DNA of 64,000 nucleotides, taken from NCBI GenBank assembly GCA_021732085.1, contig JAKFVQ010000004.1, positions 1 to 64,000 on the forward strand. The letters are read 5' to 3'. How positions within the stretch are numbered: the first letter of the stretch is position 1; each line of letters starts with the position of its first letter. The DNA comes from Candidatus Obscuribacterales bacterium. GTDB lineage: Bacteria; Cyanobacteriota; Vampirovibrionia; Obscuribacterales; Obscuribacteraceae. The notes beneath the pieces are model-generated. The model was given only the letters and a program-made list of their open reading frames with translations. It was not told the DNA's origin and did no database searches. Both the position numbers and the translations under genes were made by a program. Shown piece by piece: positions 50,689 through 60,842 of the stretch.

Positions 50689-51249
50689 TCACTTGTTCTG
50701 GTTGATTATTCTGGAAACAAATCTGTATACCGCCATTGAGGAAGAGTTTCCGACCAGCGTCCCCTTGGACTCGCCGTCCAAACCCACAGCGACGACGGTT
50801 GGGAAGGCAAATACACGGTATCGCTTTTGTAAATCAGCAACCAATCGAGCATTTTTGCCATCCTCTTTGAGGCGATCCGTGACGCGGATGCAAACGAAGT
50901 TTTTCTCGATCGTACTGCGAATTTCGTCATTGGTCATAACATCACGCTCAAGCCGCGTGCATGGCGTACACCAGTCGGCGTAGAATTCGTAGAGTATCAA
51001 TTTCTTGCCGGAGTTCTTAACGATTTCGGGCTCGCTTGAGCCAGCAAAGTCTTGTGCATTTTTCCACTGGACACTTGCGGCAGCCGCTGCCGGATTGACG
51101 AATTCATTTACGGTCAATCCTACTCGCAGGATAATCAATGCAGCTGCAACGATCAAAAACACCTTCGGCGTGGCGGTCAAGCGATAGTCTTTAACGTTCG
51201 CCGCTTCGCTAGTGTTATCGGCAAGCGCCGGTGAATCAGTTTGTACCAT
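50689..51249 (-). CDS. Membrane-anchored thioredoxin-fold protein
   Basis: A 186-residue protein. One membrane helix (VFLIVAAALIILRVGLTV) at ~30-47 precedes a thioredoxin-like domain with EFYADWCTPCTRLE at ~90-103. The active site is C-T-P-C, and FAFPTVVAV has the cis-proline. This resembles the C-terminal domain of DsbD. It should act as a disulfide reductase outside the membrane. Its start overlaps the ABC permease stop by 14 bases, so the two are translationally coupled. Confidence 0.8.
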   Translation of the reverse strand: MVQTDSPALADNTSEAANVKDYRLTATPKVFLIVAAALIILRVGLTVNEFVNPAAAAASVQWKNAQDFAGSSEPEIVKNSGKKLILYEFYADWCTPCTRLERDVMTNDEIRSTIEKNFVCIRVTDRLKEDGKNARLVADLQKRYRVFAFPTVVAVGLDGESKGTLVGNSSSMAVYRFVSRIINQNK

Positions 51250-52039
51250 AGAAAAATTCTCTCTTGTTGGTAGCGGATATGGCCAGCGCGAGATAGAGCA
51301 GAAGTGTTGAGAAGTAAGCCACGGGCGGCAGTATGGAGAAGCGCGAACTGTTAATCATGTCATAAATATTGATCCCGGGCAGCACAAGATCACCTAGAGC
51401 TTGCGAACTATCGAGAAGGATTTTGGTAGCATCAAGAGCAAGCTTGTCCACGCCTTCGATTTGCGGTCCGGCGACACTCACAGGTGGAACAGTTTGGCCG
51501 AGCATCCATATATAGAATGCGACAATGGAAATGATTTGAAAGACTGGATGCTTATTCAGCATCGATAACAGCATCCCTGCAGCAAGAATACCCGCATCAA
51601 GGAAACGCTCGATAATGAGACTGAACACACCGACGGCAGATGTTGTCTCGCCGAAGAAATATCCGCAAATGCAAACGAGAAGGTTCTGAAGCGCAGCAAG
51701 TGCGCCGCCTATTATCGAGATCGTTATCCACTTAGTGAATACGTATTCGCTTCGGCTGATCGGGCGCGAGAACATGAGTGGCAAGTACTCACCGCCACGC
51801 CCACTCTGGGTCGTGGTGTTGCCAGCCAGCCCCAGACAGAGAACCATCATAATGAATGAAACACCGACTTTGCCCGTCAACATTTCGAACGTTTGAGAAT
51901 CGGACGCTCCGTGATACAGTGCGGCAAGCTTCATCCCAATCGGTACCACGAATCCCAACAGCGCTACATAAGCCAATTTCATGGGGTCAAGGCAGGCAGA
52001 CATAATCGTAAACTTGCAAATCGATCTGTTAAACCACAT
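51236..52039 (-). CDS. ABC-2 type transporter permease
   Basis: A 267-residue membrane protein with about six hydrophobic segments (LAYVALLGFVVPIG; VSFIMMVLCLGLAG; WITISIIGGALAALQ; and others). The short PISRSEYVFTKW coupling helix is typical of ABC-2 permeases. It is partnered by the ATPase gene immediately upstream, with a 57-base gap. The substrate is unknown. Confidence 0.8.
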   Translation of the reverse strand: MWFNRSICKFTIMSACLDPMKLAYVALLGFVVPIGMKLAALYHGASDSQTFEMLTGKVGVSFIMMVLCLGLAGNTTTQSGRGGEYLPLMFSRPISRSEYVFTKWITISIIGGALAALQNLLVCICGYFFGETTSAVGVFSLIIERFLDAGILAAGMLLSMLNKHPVFQIISIVAFYIWMLGQTVPPVSVAGPQIEGVDKLALDATKILLDSSQALGDLVLPGINIYDMINSSRFSILPPVAYFSTLLLYLALAISATNKREFFYGTN

Positions 52040-52096
52040 TGACTATCTCCCAATACTTTGCACCACGTAAGGTGACTCGCCTCAAGCACGCAATTC

Positions 52097-53044
52097 TTAG
52101 TTACCGTCAGAACATCCTTGATCAAGAAAAAGTTGTTCAAGACGTGCCCGCTCAGGAACAGCTTCTTCAACAAGAAGACCGGCACTAACAATCTTCTTAA
52201 TCAGATATCCGGCAGCCTGAGAATCTTTAACTATGAATTTAGCGGTTCGAGAATTTTGCTCTTTCAACACAGAACCAGCTTCAACCGCAAGTGCAGCCAA
52301 ATCCGGCTGCCCACCATCAAAACCATTCATACTCCACTTAATGGAAATAACGTAATCGCAAAAATCTTGCCCTTTCAATTTTTCGATTACAGCAATTTTT
52401 CCATGCTTAATGAATGCGACCCGATCGCATAGACGCTCGATTTCATCCAACTGGTGCGAGTTTATTACAGCAGTGGCGCCCCGCTCTCTCAAACGCCCGA
52501 CTATTTTGCGCACAACCGCAACACCAGAAGGGTCCAATCCCAGCGTAGGCTCATCCATCAAAAGAAACTTCGGATCAGTCAACAATCCCTGTGCCAGATT
52601 CAAGCGCTGCAACATTCCGCGAGAGTAAGTTTTCAATTTTCGCGACCAGGCATCACGCGGCAATTCAACGAATTCGAGCAACTCCTCGACTGCCCGCTTC
52701 GCACCATGAGGATTCAACCGCGCCAAACCATGATGGTATTCGAGAAACTGAAGCCCAGTCATCCAGTGCTCGAAGTCAGGGCGCTCGGGCATATAACCAA
52801 TCATTTTATGCACAGAGTAAAAGTCCGGCGACTTTCCAAAAATTTTCACTTCACCGGAATCGGGCTTGAGCAGACCAAGAAGACATCCAACAATTGTAGT
52901 TTTTCCAGAACCATTAGGTCCGATGAGACCAACTATCTCACCAGTCTCAATTGTCAGGTCGACCGCATCAAGCGCCTTGATCTTTCCTTTCCCATAGCAT
53001 TTTGTGAGCTTTGATACTTCGGCACAAATACTTTGGTCGGACAT
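52097..53044 (-). CDS. ABC-2 type transporter ATP-binding protein
   Basis: A 315-residue ATPase. Walker A is GPNGSGKTT (42-50), the signature is TYSRGMLQRL, Walker B is FLLMDEPTLGLDPSG, and the H-loop is VINSHQL. The ~80-residue C-terminal extension is of the type seen in ABC-2 exporters (CcmA/NatA group). With the adjacent permease it makes a two-gene exporter, and the thioredoxin-fold gene that follows may belong to the same unit. Confidence 0.9.
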   Translation of the reverse strand: MSDQSICAEVSKLTKCYGKGKIKALDAVDLTIETGEIVGLIGPNGSGKTTIVGCLLGLLKPDSGEVKIFGKSPDFYSVHKMIGYMPERPDFEHWMTGLQFLEYHHGLARLNPHGAKRAVEELLEFVELPRDAWSRKLKTYSRGMLQRLNLAQGLLTDPKFLLMDEPTLGLDPSGVAVVRKIVGRLRERGATAVINSHQLDEIERLCDRVAFIKHGKIAVIEKLKGQDFCDYVISIKWSMNGFDGGQPDLAALAVEAGSVLKEQNSRTAKFIVKDSQAAGYLIKKIVSAGLLVEEAVPERARLEQLFLDQGCSDGN

Positions 53045-53467
53045 GTATTCACCACAGGTATAAGGATTATCGCGAAAAGGCTATCGTGTCGAGCGGCGCG
53101 CAGGCGGAAGAACGCGCAGCGGATTTCATGAGGATGAGGTAGCGCATTTCACCCAGGCAGGTGAACTTGCATCTTCTTGCATACCATCCCTCTTTGTCCA
53201 TTAAAAGGCGCAAATGCAAAGTGATCAAATAAAATCTTGGGCTTTTGGTGCGCAGCCTGACCAGATTCGAATATAACGCTGAAACCGGAATAGCTTTCAA
53301 CACAATAGATTTGCGCAATTCACCAAAAGATTTTATACTAAAACAACAGCTAAAGCTGATGCGAAAACCCGAATTCGATCATGACCCCGAATCGAAAATG
53401 TGTGACCATATACAGCTGACGAATGACTTTTGGCATATTGTAAATCAATAGGTTTTAGACTTCGAAA
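53045..53467. other. Divergent spacer between ABC ATPase and TPR genes
   Basis: A TTTTGGCATATTG word at about 53430 repeats the TTGGCA motif seen at 46.3 and 49.3-49.6 kb. Short open frames on both strands have no ribosome-binding site or recognisable protein and are left out. Confidence 0.4.
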
Positions 53468-55042
53468 ATGAAATCAACTAATTCAGTATTAGTGGCCTTA
53501 ACTCTGTTTATCTGCACCGCATCCAGTATCGCAGCGGAGCCGACCAGTACCGGCGTCGAGGCAATCGTCGATCAAGCCACGGCTGATTATCAGAAGGGCA
53601 ACTTCGCATCTGCTGAACAGAAATTTCTCGAAGCCAAAGCAATTTTCGAAGCTAACAAGAACAATACGCGTTTGGCGACAACCTTGAACGACCTTGCACT
53701 TGTCTATGAATCACAGAATAAAGACAAAGAAGCTGAGGCGCTTTTTAAGCAATCTCTCCAGATGAAGCGCGCGGCTGAGCCGCAAGATCTCGCCACGATC
53801 AATTCAACACTGAATAATTTAGCAGTGCTCTATCGCAAACAGAAACGCTTTAACGAGACAATTGAACTCTATAAAGAAGCGCTAGCGAACACAGAGAAAG
53901 CGACAACGCCAGACTCCAAAGCTGTAGCTGCGGCGTTGAACAACCTTGCTCTCATGTACAACCTCGTAAATAAGTTCAGCGATTCAGAACCGTTACTAAA
54001 ACGGGTTGTCACTCTCGTTGAGAAAAACTATGGGCCCGATGACGTCTCACTTGCCGTGGCGATGAACAATCTGGCAGTTTCGCTGCGTGGACAAGAGAAG
54101 TGGACCGACGCGCAGCCGCTGTACGAGCGCGCCCTGGCTATTCGCCTTAAAGCCCTCGGTCCTGATCACCCAGAGCTTGCAGTCGCGTATACAAATCTAG
54201 GCAGACTGTATAGAGAGCTTGGACAATTCGAAGACGCCGAACCCGTTTTGGAAAAGGCGCTTCAAGTGACTGAGAAGAGCGCAAAGGGCGACGATCCGAA
54301 TGTCGCCATTGCACTATCAAATTTGGCAATGTGTCAACGCGAAGAGGGTAAATTCGCCGATGCAGAAAAAAGTTATAAGCGCTGCTTGGAGATTAGAACC
54401 AAGTTGTTTGGCGCGGAAAGTTCTGAAGTGGCAAAAACAATCAACAGCCTTGCCGCACTGCAAACAGATCAAGGCAAGTACGAAGAAGCTGAACCGCTAA
54501 TCAACCAAGCAATTGCAATGGCGGAAAAGAAAGGCGGAGATCAACTAGACCTGGCAACTTATTTGAATAATCTGGAAGAACTAAAACGTGTGCAGGGTCA
54601 GTACCCCCAGGCCGAAGAGCTTTTGAAACGCGTTCTGGACATCAAGACGAAGTCACTCGGGGAGGGGCATCCAGAGGTTTCTCTGACACTTAACGACATG
54701 GGATTACTCTATAAAGAAGGCGGCAAATCCGCGGAAGCAGAGAAATGCTTTCGCCAAGCGCTTGATTTGCGCAAACGGTCTCCGATCTCAACGGATGACG
54801 AAATTGCAACCAGCATTCAAAACTTAGCAAAGCTGCTGCGCGAGGAGAAAAAATATACGGAAGCTGAGCCTCTCTACAAAGAAGCAATCGCGTTGAAAGA
54901 AAAACTCTACGGCAGCGAGGATGCACGAGTTGATGCCAGCTTGCGCGGATATGCCACACTTCTTCGCGACATGAAACGAAATAAGGAAGCAGAAGAAGTA
55001 GAGACTCGCGCAGAAGCGATTGAAGAGAAATTGGCTCCCTAG
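53468..55042 (+). CDS. Exported kinesin-light-chain-like TPR protein
   Basis: A 524-residue protein with a signal peptide (VLVALTLFICTASSIAA). Ten or so 42-residue TPR_12-type units follow, recurring as NNLA-x-L-Y-x-x-Q and EA-EPL-KRAL (for example AVAYTNLGRLYRELGQFEDAEPVLEKAL). Similar repeats bind peptides in kinesin light chains and in many bacterial proteins of unknown role. It has no catalytic motif and is not in an obvious operon. Confidence 0.88.
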   Translation: MKSTNSVLVALTLFICTASSIAAEPTSTGVEAIVDQATADYQKGNFASAEQKFLEAKAIFEANKNNTRLATTLNDLALVYESQNKDKEAEALFKQSLQMKRAAEPQDLATINSTLNNLAVLYRKQKRFNETIELYKEALANTEKATTPDSKAVAAALNNLALMYNLVNKFSDSEPLLKRVVTLVEKNYGPDDVSLAVAMNNLAVSLRGQEKWTDAQPLYERALAIRLKALGPDHPELAVAYTNLGRLYRELGQFEDAEPVLEKALQVTEKSAKGDDPNVAIALSNLAMCQREEGKFADAEKSYKRCLEIRTKLFGAESSEVAKTINSLAALQTDQGKYEEAEPLINQAIAMAEKKGGDQLDLATYLNNLEELKRVQGQYPQAEELLKRVLDIKTKSLGEGHPEVSLTLNDMGLLYKEGGKSAEAEKCFRQALDLRKRSPISTDDEIATSIQNLAKLLREEKKYTEAEPLYKEAIALKEKLYGSEDARVDASLRGYATLLRDMKRNKEAEEVETRAEAIEEKLAP

Positions 55043-55114
55043 GGCTAAGTCCGAAGACATAGGACCGGGCAAACACGGCTAGGCAGATCAGAGACTACTG
55101 CCATGGCTGCTGGC

Positions 55115-55747
55115 TTATTTGGATTTCTTTTCTAAAACAGTAATGTCTGCGTAACCAACACCACGGGAGAGAATACCGAGCTTACGCCCTGCTTCGCGGG
55201 ATAAGTCCATCACACGAGTCTTGCAGTAAGGTCCGCGATCGTTAACGCGCACAATCACAGCGTTGCCGGAGCGAGGGTCTTCAACTAGCGCTCGCGAAGG
55301 CAATGGCAATTTCAGGTGCGCTGCGGAGAGTTTGTTCATGTCAAAAACTTCGCCGGAAGCTGTCTTGCGTCCGTGAAACGGAATTCCGTACCATGAAACG
55401 TTTCCACTAAAAGATTTTCGACCTTGCGCAGGTGAGTCGTCGTCATCATCTTTGTCGCCACCGGCTGTCTTGCTTGGCTTGCTTGCTTTCGGCGCTTTGC
55501 TGACAGTGCCCTGATCTTTATCAGAAGGAGATACTTTATCGGCATCTGAATCAGCAACATTCTTCTTATCAGTAGCAATCTTTTTGTCAGCGTTTTCATC
55601 GTTGGCAGATCTTTTTGGATCTATAACAGCCTTCGATTCAGATCCAGTCGAGCTTGTCTTCTTTGATTTCGCGAACGTTTCAGGACAGGTAAGCAAGACA
55701 CAAAGTACGCCGACCAAAATGAAATAGATGCTGAATTTGATTCTCAC
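55115..55747 (-). CDS. rlpA: RlpA-like double-psi beta-barrel protein
   Basis: A 210-residue exported protein. The signal peptide (FSIYFILVGVLCVLLTCPETFA) precedes a ~75-residue Lys/Asp/Ser-rich linker. The RlpA domain follows at ~115-205: SGNVSWYGIPFHGRKTASGE, VIVRVNDRGPYCKTRVMDLS and the end GRKLGILSRGVGYADITVL. RlpA homologues are septal lytic transglycosylases acting on naked peptidoglycan glycan strands. The catalytic-type NDRGP is present. The C-terminal SPOR domain of the Pseudomonas enzyme is absent. Confidence 0.88.
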   Translation of the reverse strand: MRIKFSIYFILVGVLCVLLTCPETFAKSKKTSSTGSESKAVIDPKRSANDENADKKIATDKKNVADSDADKVSPSDKDQGTVSKAPKASKPSKTAGGDKDDDDDSPAQGRKSFSGNVSWYGIPFHGRKTASGEVFDMNKLSAAHLKLPLPSRALVEDPRSGNAVIVRVNDRGPYCKTRVMDLSREAGRKLGILSRGVGYADITVLEKKSK

Positions 55748-56032
55748 GGTTGTCGACCCACACTGTCCATTATCCGATTATGCCACCAAGACAGCATCAT
55801 CGCTCGGGTCTAGGGAAAATTTTCATCTGTCTCCGATAATATTCGATTGCGAGCGCTGCATTTCAATAGAGGTTCGGCATTCGATTAGACAATCGTGGGG
55901 ACGCCAGCATCCTGCCCGCTCATAACGGCGCTCGGACCGCCGGAGTCTCGCCGCATCAAAATTTTCGCTAGAAAGAGTTGACGACGCAAACTGGAAAGAA
56001 ATTTTCGAAGCTCCAATTGGGGTCGGTCCCAA

Positions 56033-56710
56033 CTAGCCTTTGGGATCGAACTTATAACCAACACCGTGGACGGTTTTAATAACTGAAGGATCACCCTCGC
56101 GATCAATTTTTTTGCGAATTCGCTTAATGCAGGTGGTGATAGCGTCTATGGTGGCGTCGGAATCAGATGACCAAACTCGATTCAAGAGTGTCTCTGCGCT
56201 GAATACTTGATCTGCATGGCGCATCAAAAATTCAAGCAAGGCAAATTCCTTCGGCAAGAGCTGAATCTCATCGGTGCCGCGGTTAACACGAAAGCTAGCT
56301 GAATCCATTCGGATTCCACGAGCTTCGACAACCGTGCTGACGTTAACGGAGGCACGACGCATAAGCGCACGCAGGCGAGCCGAAAGTTCTTTCATGTGAA
56401 ATGGCTTCGTCAAATAATCGTCTGCGCCAGCGTCGAAACCGGTTTCCTTCTCCTGAATTGACGATTTTCCCGTCAACATTAAAACCGGCGTCGGTCTATT
56501 CATCGACCGGAACTTCTGGAGGATCTCTATTCCGGACATTTCCGGCAATTCCCAGTCCAAAATGACACAGTCGTATTCGTAAGAACGCAACTTATCAAGA
56601 CCTTCGCGACCATTTTCCGCATAGTCTACATCGTTCCGCTCAAACTCTAGCCACTCGCGAATCATCCGGTTCAATCCGGCATCGTCTTCAATAACGAGGA
56701 TCTTGGGCAT
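56033..56710 (-). CDS. OmpR-family response regulator
   Basis: A 225-residue regulator. The receiver domain at 1-120 has the acidic pair DD in VIEDDAG, the phosphorylation aspartate in VILDWELPEMSG (about D53), and LTGKS and LTKPF with the conserved threonine/serine and lysine. The winged-helix DNA-binding domain at ~130-225 ends in KTVHGVGYKFDP. It is 24 bases downstream of the histidine kinase, its evident partner. Confidence 0.92.
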   Translation of the reverse strand: MPKILVIEDDAGLNRMIREWLEFERNDVDYAENGREGLDKLRSYEYDCVILDWELPEMSGIEILQKFRSMNRPTPVLMLTGKSSIQEKETGFDAGADDYLTKPFHMKELSARLRALMRRASVNVSTVVEARGIRMDSASFRVNRGTDEIQLLPKEFALLEFLMRHADQVFSAETLLNRVWSSDSDATIDAITTCIKRIRKKIDREGDPSVIKTVHGVGYKFDPKG

Positions 56711-56734
56711 TTGACTCCGCTCCTGAAAACCCGA

Positions 56735-58582
56735 TTAGGCTTCTCTTGAAAGCACCTGCTCCGGGCTTCCCAAATCAGACAACAATGATAGCTTTTTCGG
56801 GAGCGAGAACCAAAATGTACTGCCTTTTCCTTCTTCACTAAAAACGCCGATTTTGCCGCCATGTTTTTCGACAATCGCCTTACAGATAGCCAATCCCAGC
56901 CCAGACCCCTTCCTGTTCTTCGCATCTGATTTTTTAACTTGCTTGAAACGTTCGAAAACAGAGTCAATGAATTCAGGAGGAATACCTCTGCCCTGGTCGC
57001 TAACCATTAGCTGAACAGCCGCCTCCGAATCCTTGGCAGATAGAGTAACGACACTGTCCTGCGGTGAAAACTTAATAGCATTAGAGATCAAATTTACGAG
57101 TACCTGAATTATGCGATCGCCATCAGCTTCAATTGAAAGATCTGTGGCTTGAATATCAATTACAACAGCATTTGCATCAGCGAAAGAATCCACGGCTTGC
57201 GCTGATTCTAGGAATAGATCTCTTACAGCAACGTTGCGAAGATGAAGATCCATTTTTCCTGATTCCAATTTTTCCATATCCAACAAATCGGTGACCAATT
57301 TGATCAACCTGTTAATACTGTTGTCCGCAAGCGTCAAACTACTCTTTCCCGATTGAGTAAGTTCACCAAGAGCACCCGCCTGAAGCAAAGCAAGAAAGCC
57401 CTGAATCGAAGTTAGCGGCGTTCTCAGATCATGACTGACCATCGCCACGAATTCGCGCTTCATTCGTTCAATCTGCTTGCGATCAGTTATATCGTGCGCC
57501 ACGCAAAAATATGTTTGCTCAGCAGCCGACCACTGAACAGACCAGAGCATATCGATCTCTGTACCATCCTTTTTCCGAACTCGGGATTCAACTGGAACTG
57601 AATTCTCATGACCTCTAACTTGTAAGAACTGCTCCTTTGTTCGAACACGCTCATCGTCTGGAACGAAGTCAGCTAGCGGCTTGCCCGCGAGCTCTTCAGG
57701 AGTGTATCCCCAGATCTTCTCAGCAGCCGGATTGGCATTACTGAAACACATCTGATCATCAAGTGAGCAAATCACTTCGGATGCATTTGCAATAATTGCC
57801 CTCTCCTTTCTAGCAGCTTCCTTCAAGCCCTCTGCCATTTTGTTGAAAAACAGATCAAGATGCGCAATCTCGTCCTTGCCACCAACCGGTGGATTCAATG
57901 CCTGTCCGCGCACCATTCTTTTTGTATTATCAATCAAAATGCCTATGCGGCGTGACACACCGATATTGAAATAAAGCGCAAGTCCGATTGCTAAAGCAAT
58001 ATTGAAAATCACACCAAAATAGAGCAAATTGATGATCGTTGCACGAGCTTTCATCGCTGCTCTTCGTTTTACACGCTGGATTTTTTGTTGATTCTCGATA
58101 ATGCCTTCAGTACATGCACTAAATCGATTCATCATCACTTGCAGTTGAGCGAAGTCCGAGACAAGACCGATTTTGTCATCATCATGCTGATGTCGCTTCG
58201 CATTCTTCAGAATGTCTTTAATCTCAAAATGGAGCTGCTCCATTTTTGCGACTTCTGCTTCTTCATCAGGATGCCCTTTAACTAGTCGCTTGAGAGCTTC
58301 GAACTCGTCCATGGCACGACCTTTGAGCTTGGTCTGTTTCTTTTCGCTGATTCCTTCGCCTTTAGCGAATTCACTTACAACGAGCCTCGCGCCCGAATCA
58401 ACGATCAGGCGCAAAATCATATTGACCTCACTCTGCAAGTCTTTCGCGTGAGCTTCCTGCGCGTTCTCACGCTCCATTTGCACCAAAATATTTGCCAGCG
58501 TAGCGACGAACACTATCTGAAAAGTGAGCGGCAGCAAAACGAGAACAAATACTTTTTGAGCGAGAGTCAGGTTCAGTTTCAT
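56735..58582 (-). CDS. Membrane sensor histidine kinase with HAMP and PAS
   Basis: A 615-residue protein. Two membrane helices (~10-33 and ~180-205) flank a helical extracytoplasmic domain. HAMP lies at ~210-260 and PAS at ~265-375 (ANASEVICSLDDQMCFSNANPAAEKIWGY). The dimerisation box is FVAMVSHDLRTPLTSIQG, with the phosphorylatable histidine. The ATPase domain has NLISNAIKFSP, DQGRGIPPE and GSGLGLAICKAIV. It pairs with the response regulator downstream. Its start overlaps the exonuclease III stop by 4 bases (ATGA). Confidence 0.92.
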   Translation of the reverse strand: MKLNLTLAQKVFVLVLLPLTFQIVFVATLANILVQMERENAQEAHAKDLQSEVNMILRLIVDSGARLVVSEFAKGEGISEKKQTKLKGRAMDEFEALKRLVKGHPDEEAEVAKMEQLHFEIKDILKNAKRHQHDDDKIGLVSDFAQLQVMMNRFSACTEGIIENQQKIQRVKRRAAMKARATIINLLYFGVIFNIALAIGLALYFNIGVSRRIGILIDNTKRMVRGQALNPPVGGKDEIAHLDLFFNKMAEGLKEAARKERAIIANASEVICSLDDQMCFSNANPAAEKIWGYTPEELAGKPLADFVPDDERVRTKEQFLQVRGHENSVPVESRVRKKDGTEIDMLWSVQWSAAEQTYFCVAHDITDRKQIERMKREFVAMVSHDLRTPLTSIQGFLALLQAGALGELTQSGKSSLTLADNSINRLIKLVTDLLDMEKLESGKMDLHLRNVAVRDLFLESAQAVDSFADANAVVIDIQATDLSIEADGDRIIQVLVNLISNAIKFSPQDSVVTLSAKDSEAAVQLMVSDQGRGIPPEFIDSVFERFKQVKKSDAKNRKGSGLGLAICKAIVEKHGGKIGVFSEEGKGSTFWFSLPKKLSLLSDLGSPEQVLSREA

Positions 58583-59355
58583 TTGAATGCAAGCTCGAGC
58601 GTAATCGGGCAGTGATCCGATCCCATTACATTCGAGTTTATCTCAGCAGCTAGCAAATTGTCTCTAAGTTCTTCAGAAGCAATGAAATAATCGATTCTCC
58701 AGCCAACGTTTCTGTTGCGCGCCGCCGTGCGCAATGACCACCAGGTATAACGATGCGGGTCCGAGTTGAAATGGCGGAAAGTATCGATGTATCCCTTCGA
58801 AAAGAGCTTATCTAGGAACGCGCGCTCCTCTGGAAGAAAGCCTGAAATCATCGTGTTGTCTTTAGGACGTGCAAGATCGATTTCCTTGTGCGCTGTATTC
58901 ACATCACCGCAGATGATCAACTTGCGCCCCTCTTTGCGCAGTTTATTGGCGTGCTTTAGAAAGGATTCGTAGAAGGCCATCTTATAAGAAAGGCGTTCGG
59001 GACTGGCTTTTCCATTCGGGAAATAAACGCTGAGGAAAGAGAACTCATCAAAGTCAGCGCGAATATAGCGTCCTTCGCAGTCAAAGCGCTTGATGCCAAA
59101 TCCGTTAGTGACAGCCGCCGGTCGATGCTTTGTGTAAATAGCAACACCGCTGTAGCCCTTCTTTTCTGCATGGCTGAAAAACGATGAGTAGCCAGGAGGC
59201 GAAAGCATATCATCAGGGATCGCTTCTTCCGAAGCCTTCACTTCCTGCAATCCAACGACATCAGGCTGCTCAGCTTCCAGCCACTGCAAAAATCCTTTGC
59301 GCCCGATCGCCCGCAAACCATTCACGTTCCAGCATGCCAACTTGTATTTCTTCAT
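58579..59355 (-). CDS. xthA: Exodeoxyribonuclease III
   Basis: A 258-residue enzyme of the exonuclease III/AP endonuclease family, of usual length. The metal and catalytic motifs are CWNVNGLRA, LQEVKAS (glutamate), SVYFPNG, CGDVNTAH, DTFRHFN...YTWWS, WRIDYFIAS and MGSDHCPITLEL. It repairs abasic sites and removes 3' blocks. It is the first gene of the set with the two-component system, overlapping by 4 bases. A repeat array ends 15 bases upstream of its ATG. Confidence 0.93.
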   Translation of the reverse strand: MKKYKLACWNVNGLRAIGRKGFLQWLEAEQPDVVGLQEVKASEEAIPDDMLSPPGYSSFFSHAEKKGYSGVAIYTKHRPAAVTNGFGIKRFDCEGRYIRADFDEFSFLSVYFPNGKASPERLSYKMAFYESFLKHANKLRKEGRKLIICGDVNTAHKEIDLARPKDNTMISGFLPEERAFLDKLFSKGYIDTFRHFNSDPHRYTWWSLRTAARNRNVGWRIDYFIASEELRDNLLAAEINSNVMGSDHCPITLELAFK

Positions 59356-59369
59356 GGTGTTTACTTCTT

Positions 59370-59558
59370 AAACGCTCCGGACGCTCCCACCGCATTCTGC
59401 GTCTCCGCATCCTTTATAAACGCTCCGGACGCTCCCGCCGCATTCTGCGTCTCCGCATCCTTTATAAACGCTCCGGACGCTCCCGCCGCATTCTGCGTCT
59501 CCGCATCCTTTATAAACGCTCCGGACGCTCCCGCCGCATTCTGCGTCTCCGCATCCTC
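59370..59558. repeat. 48-bp minisatellite upstream of xthA, four copies
   Basis: Near-identical units begin at 59371, 59419, 59467 and 59515 (exact 48-bp period, differing at one position in the first). On the minus strand two frames remain open through it, one encoding DAETQNAAGASGAFIK and another GCGDAECGGSVRSVYK. The frames open with TTG or ATG but have no ribosome-binding site. Probably non-coding, in the 5' leader of xthA. Confidence 0.9.
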
Positions 59559-59668
59559 CGCTAATAAGAACAAGCGCGTGGGTGCTATTGCCTGTTTTGT
59601 ACCTCCGCCTCCTCTTATTTTCGGTGATTGGCAAGTTTTTCGCCTTATTTTTTAGCTCCAAGAGAAAA

Positions 59669-59698
59669 ACTCGGCAACAGTAGAGACCGTTGCCGAGT
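59669..59698 (-). terminator. Terminator of alanine dehydrogenase
   Basis: ACTCGGCAAC (59669-59678) pairs perfectly with GTTGCCGAGT (59689-59698), with T-runs on both sides. Read on the minus strand it comes 40 bases after the ald stop and is followed by TTTTT. It could also act in the other direction. Confidence 0.88.
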
Positions 59699-59738
59699 TC
59701 GTTTTTCTTTGGATCCGCGCTGCGCTGAGGCTTTGGCC

Positions 59739-60842
59739 TTACTTAGCGGTAGCCATCTGAGCGTTGACCACTTCAGCAACAGCTGGGTGAACAACTTGAC
59801 CATCATGGATGTTGACGCCACGGTTCAATGCCGGATCGTCGAGAACAGCTTGGTAGCCAAACTTGGCGAGCTTCAATGCGAAAGGCAATGTGGCATTGGT
59901 GAGTGCGCGGGTCGAAGTCCACGGTACAGCGCCAGGAATGTTGGCAACGCCGTAGTGAACGACGCCTTCCCATACATAGGTAGGAGCTGAGTGGGTTGTG
60001 GAATGAACTGTTTCGATACAACCGCCCTGGTCGACAGAAACGTCGACGATTACTGAGCCCGGCTTCATCGTCTTGACCATGTCTTTGGTGACGATGCGTG
60101 GAGCTTGCTTACCAGGGATAAGAACGGCGCCGATAACCAGGTCAGCTGACGGGAGGATATTGGCGAGGTGGTGTCCAATTGAGAACACGGTTCGAACTTG
60201 ACCATTGAATACGTCATCAAGATAACGCAAGCGATCGAGCGAGAGGTCGAATATTGTTACGCGAGCTCCGAGACCCAGTGCGATCTTGGCTGCGTTGCTT
60301 CCGACGATACCACCACCAATGATGATGACTTCGCCTGGCTCTACGCCAGGGACGCCGCCGAGAAGAACACCACGACCGCCCATCGGACGCTCGAGGTAGT
60401 TGGCGCCGATTTGTGTCGCCAGACGTCCAGCGATTTCGCTCATCGGTGTGAGGAGCGGGAGCTGTCCGTTGTCATACTGAACTGTTTCGTAAGCGATACA
60501 GGTTGCACCGCTCTTGGCCAAGTCCATAGCCAGTTTCGGGTGGGCAGCCAGGTGGAGGTATGTGAAAAGGATTTGTCCTTTGCGGAGCATCGGCACTTCA
60601 GAGGCTTGCGGCTCTTTGACCTTCAAAATGAGATCTGCTTCAGCGAAAACGCTTGGAGCATCTTTCAATATGGTGGCGCCAGCAGCTTTGTACTCATCAT
60701 CGCTGATGCCGCTGCCCAGACCGGCTCCGGCCTGAATGAAGACCTGGTGGCCTTCGCTGATTAAGGCATTGCATCCTGCGATGGTCAACGCAACTCTGTA
60801 CTCGTTATCGAGAATTTCTTTAGGTACTCCAACTTTAGCCAA
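59739..60842 (-). CDS. ald: Alanine dehydrogenase
   Basis: A 367-residue enzyme with the AlaDH/PNT fold. [15 protein letters not shown] is the N-terminal signature, and [19 protein letters not shown] (catalytic-type histidine), [21 protein letters not shown] (NAD-binding) and [19 protein letters not shown] follow. It interconverts alanine and pyruvate with NAD. The start is a TTG at 60842, supported by AGGAGG nine bases upstream; an upstream alternative has no such site. A strong terminator follows. Confidence 0.94.
   Translation of the reverse strand: MAKVGVPKEILDNEYRVALTIAGCNALISEGHQVFIQAGAGLGSGISDDEYKAAGATILKDAPSVFAEADLILKVKEPQASEVPMLRKGQILFTYLHLAAHPKLAMDLAKSGATCIAYETVQYDNGQLPLLTPMSEIAGRLATQIGANYLERPMGGRGVLLGGVPGVEPGEVIIIGGGIVGSNAAKIALGLGARVTIFDLSLDRLRYLDDVFNGQVRTVFSIGHHLANILPSADLVIGAVLIPGKQAPRIVTKDMVKTMKPGSVIVDVSVDQGGCIETVHSTTHSAPTYVWEGVVHYGVANIPGAVPWTSTRALTNATLPFALKLAKFGYQAVLDDPALNRGVNIHDGQVVHPAVAEVVNAQMATAK

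Noticed and set aside
59368..59661. Possible repeat-protein gene in the 48-bp minisatellite (97 codons, GCGDAECGGSVRSVYK repeats)
   Set aside because: Two frames are open through the array because the period is divisible by three. No ribosome-binding site precedes the ATG or TTG starts, and it lies in the xthA leader.
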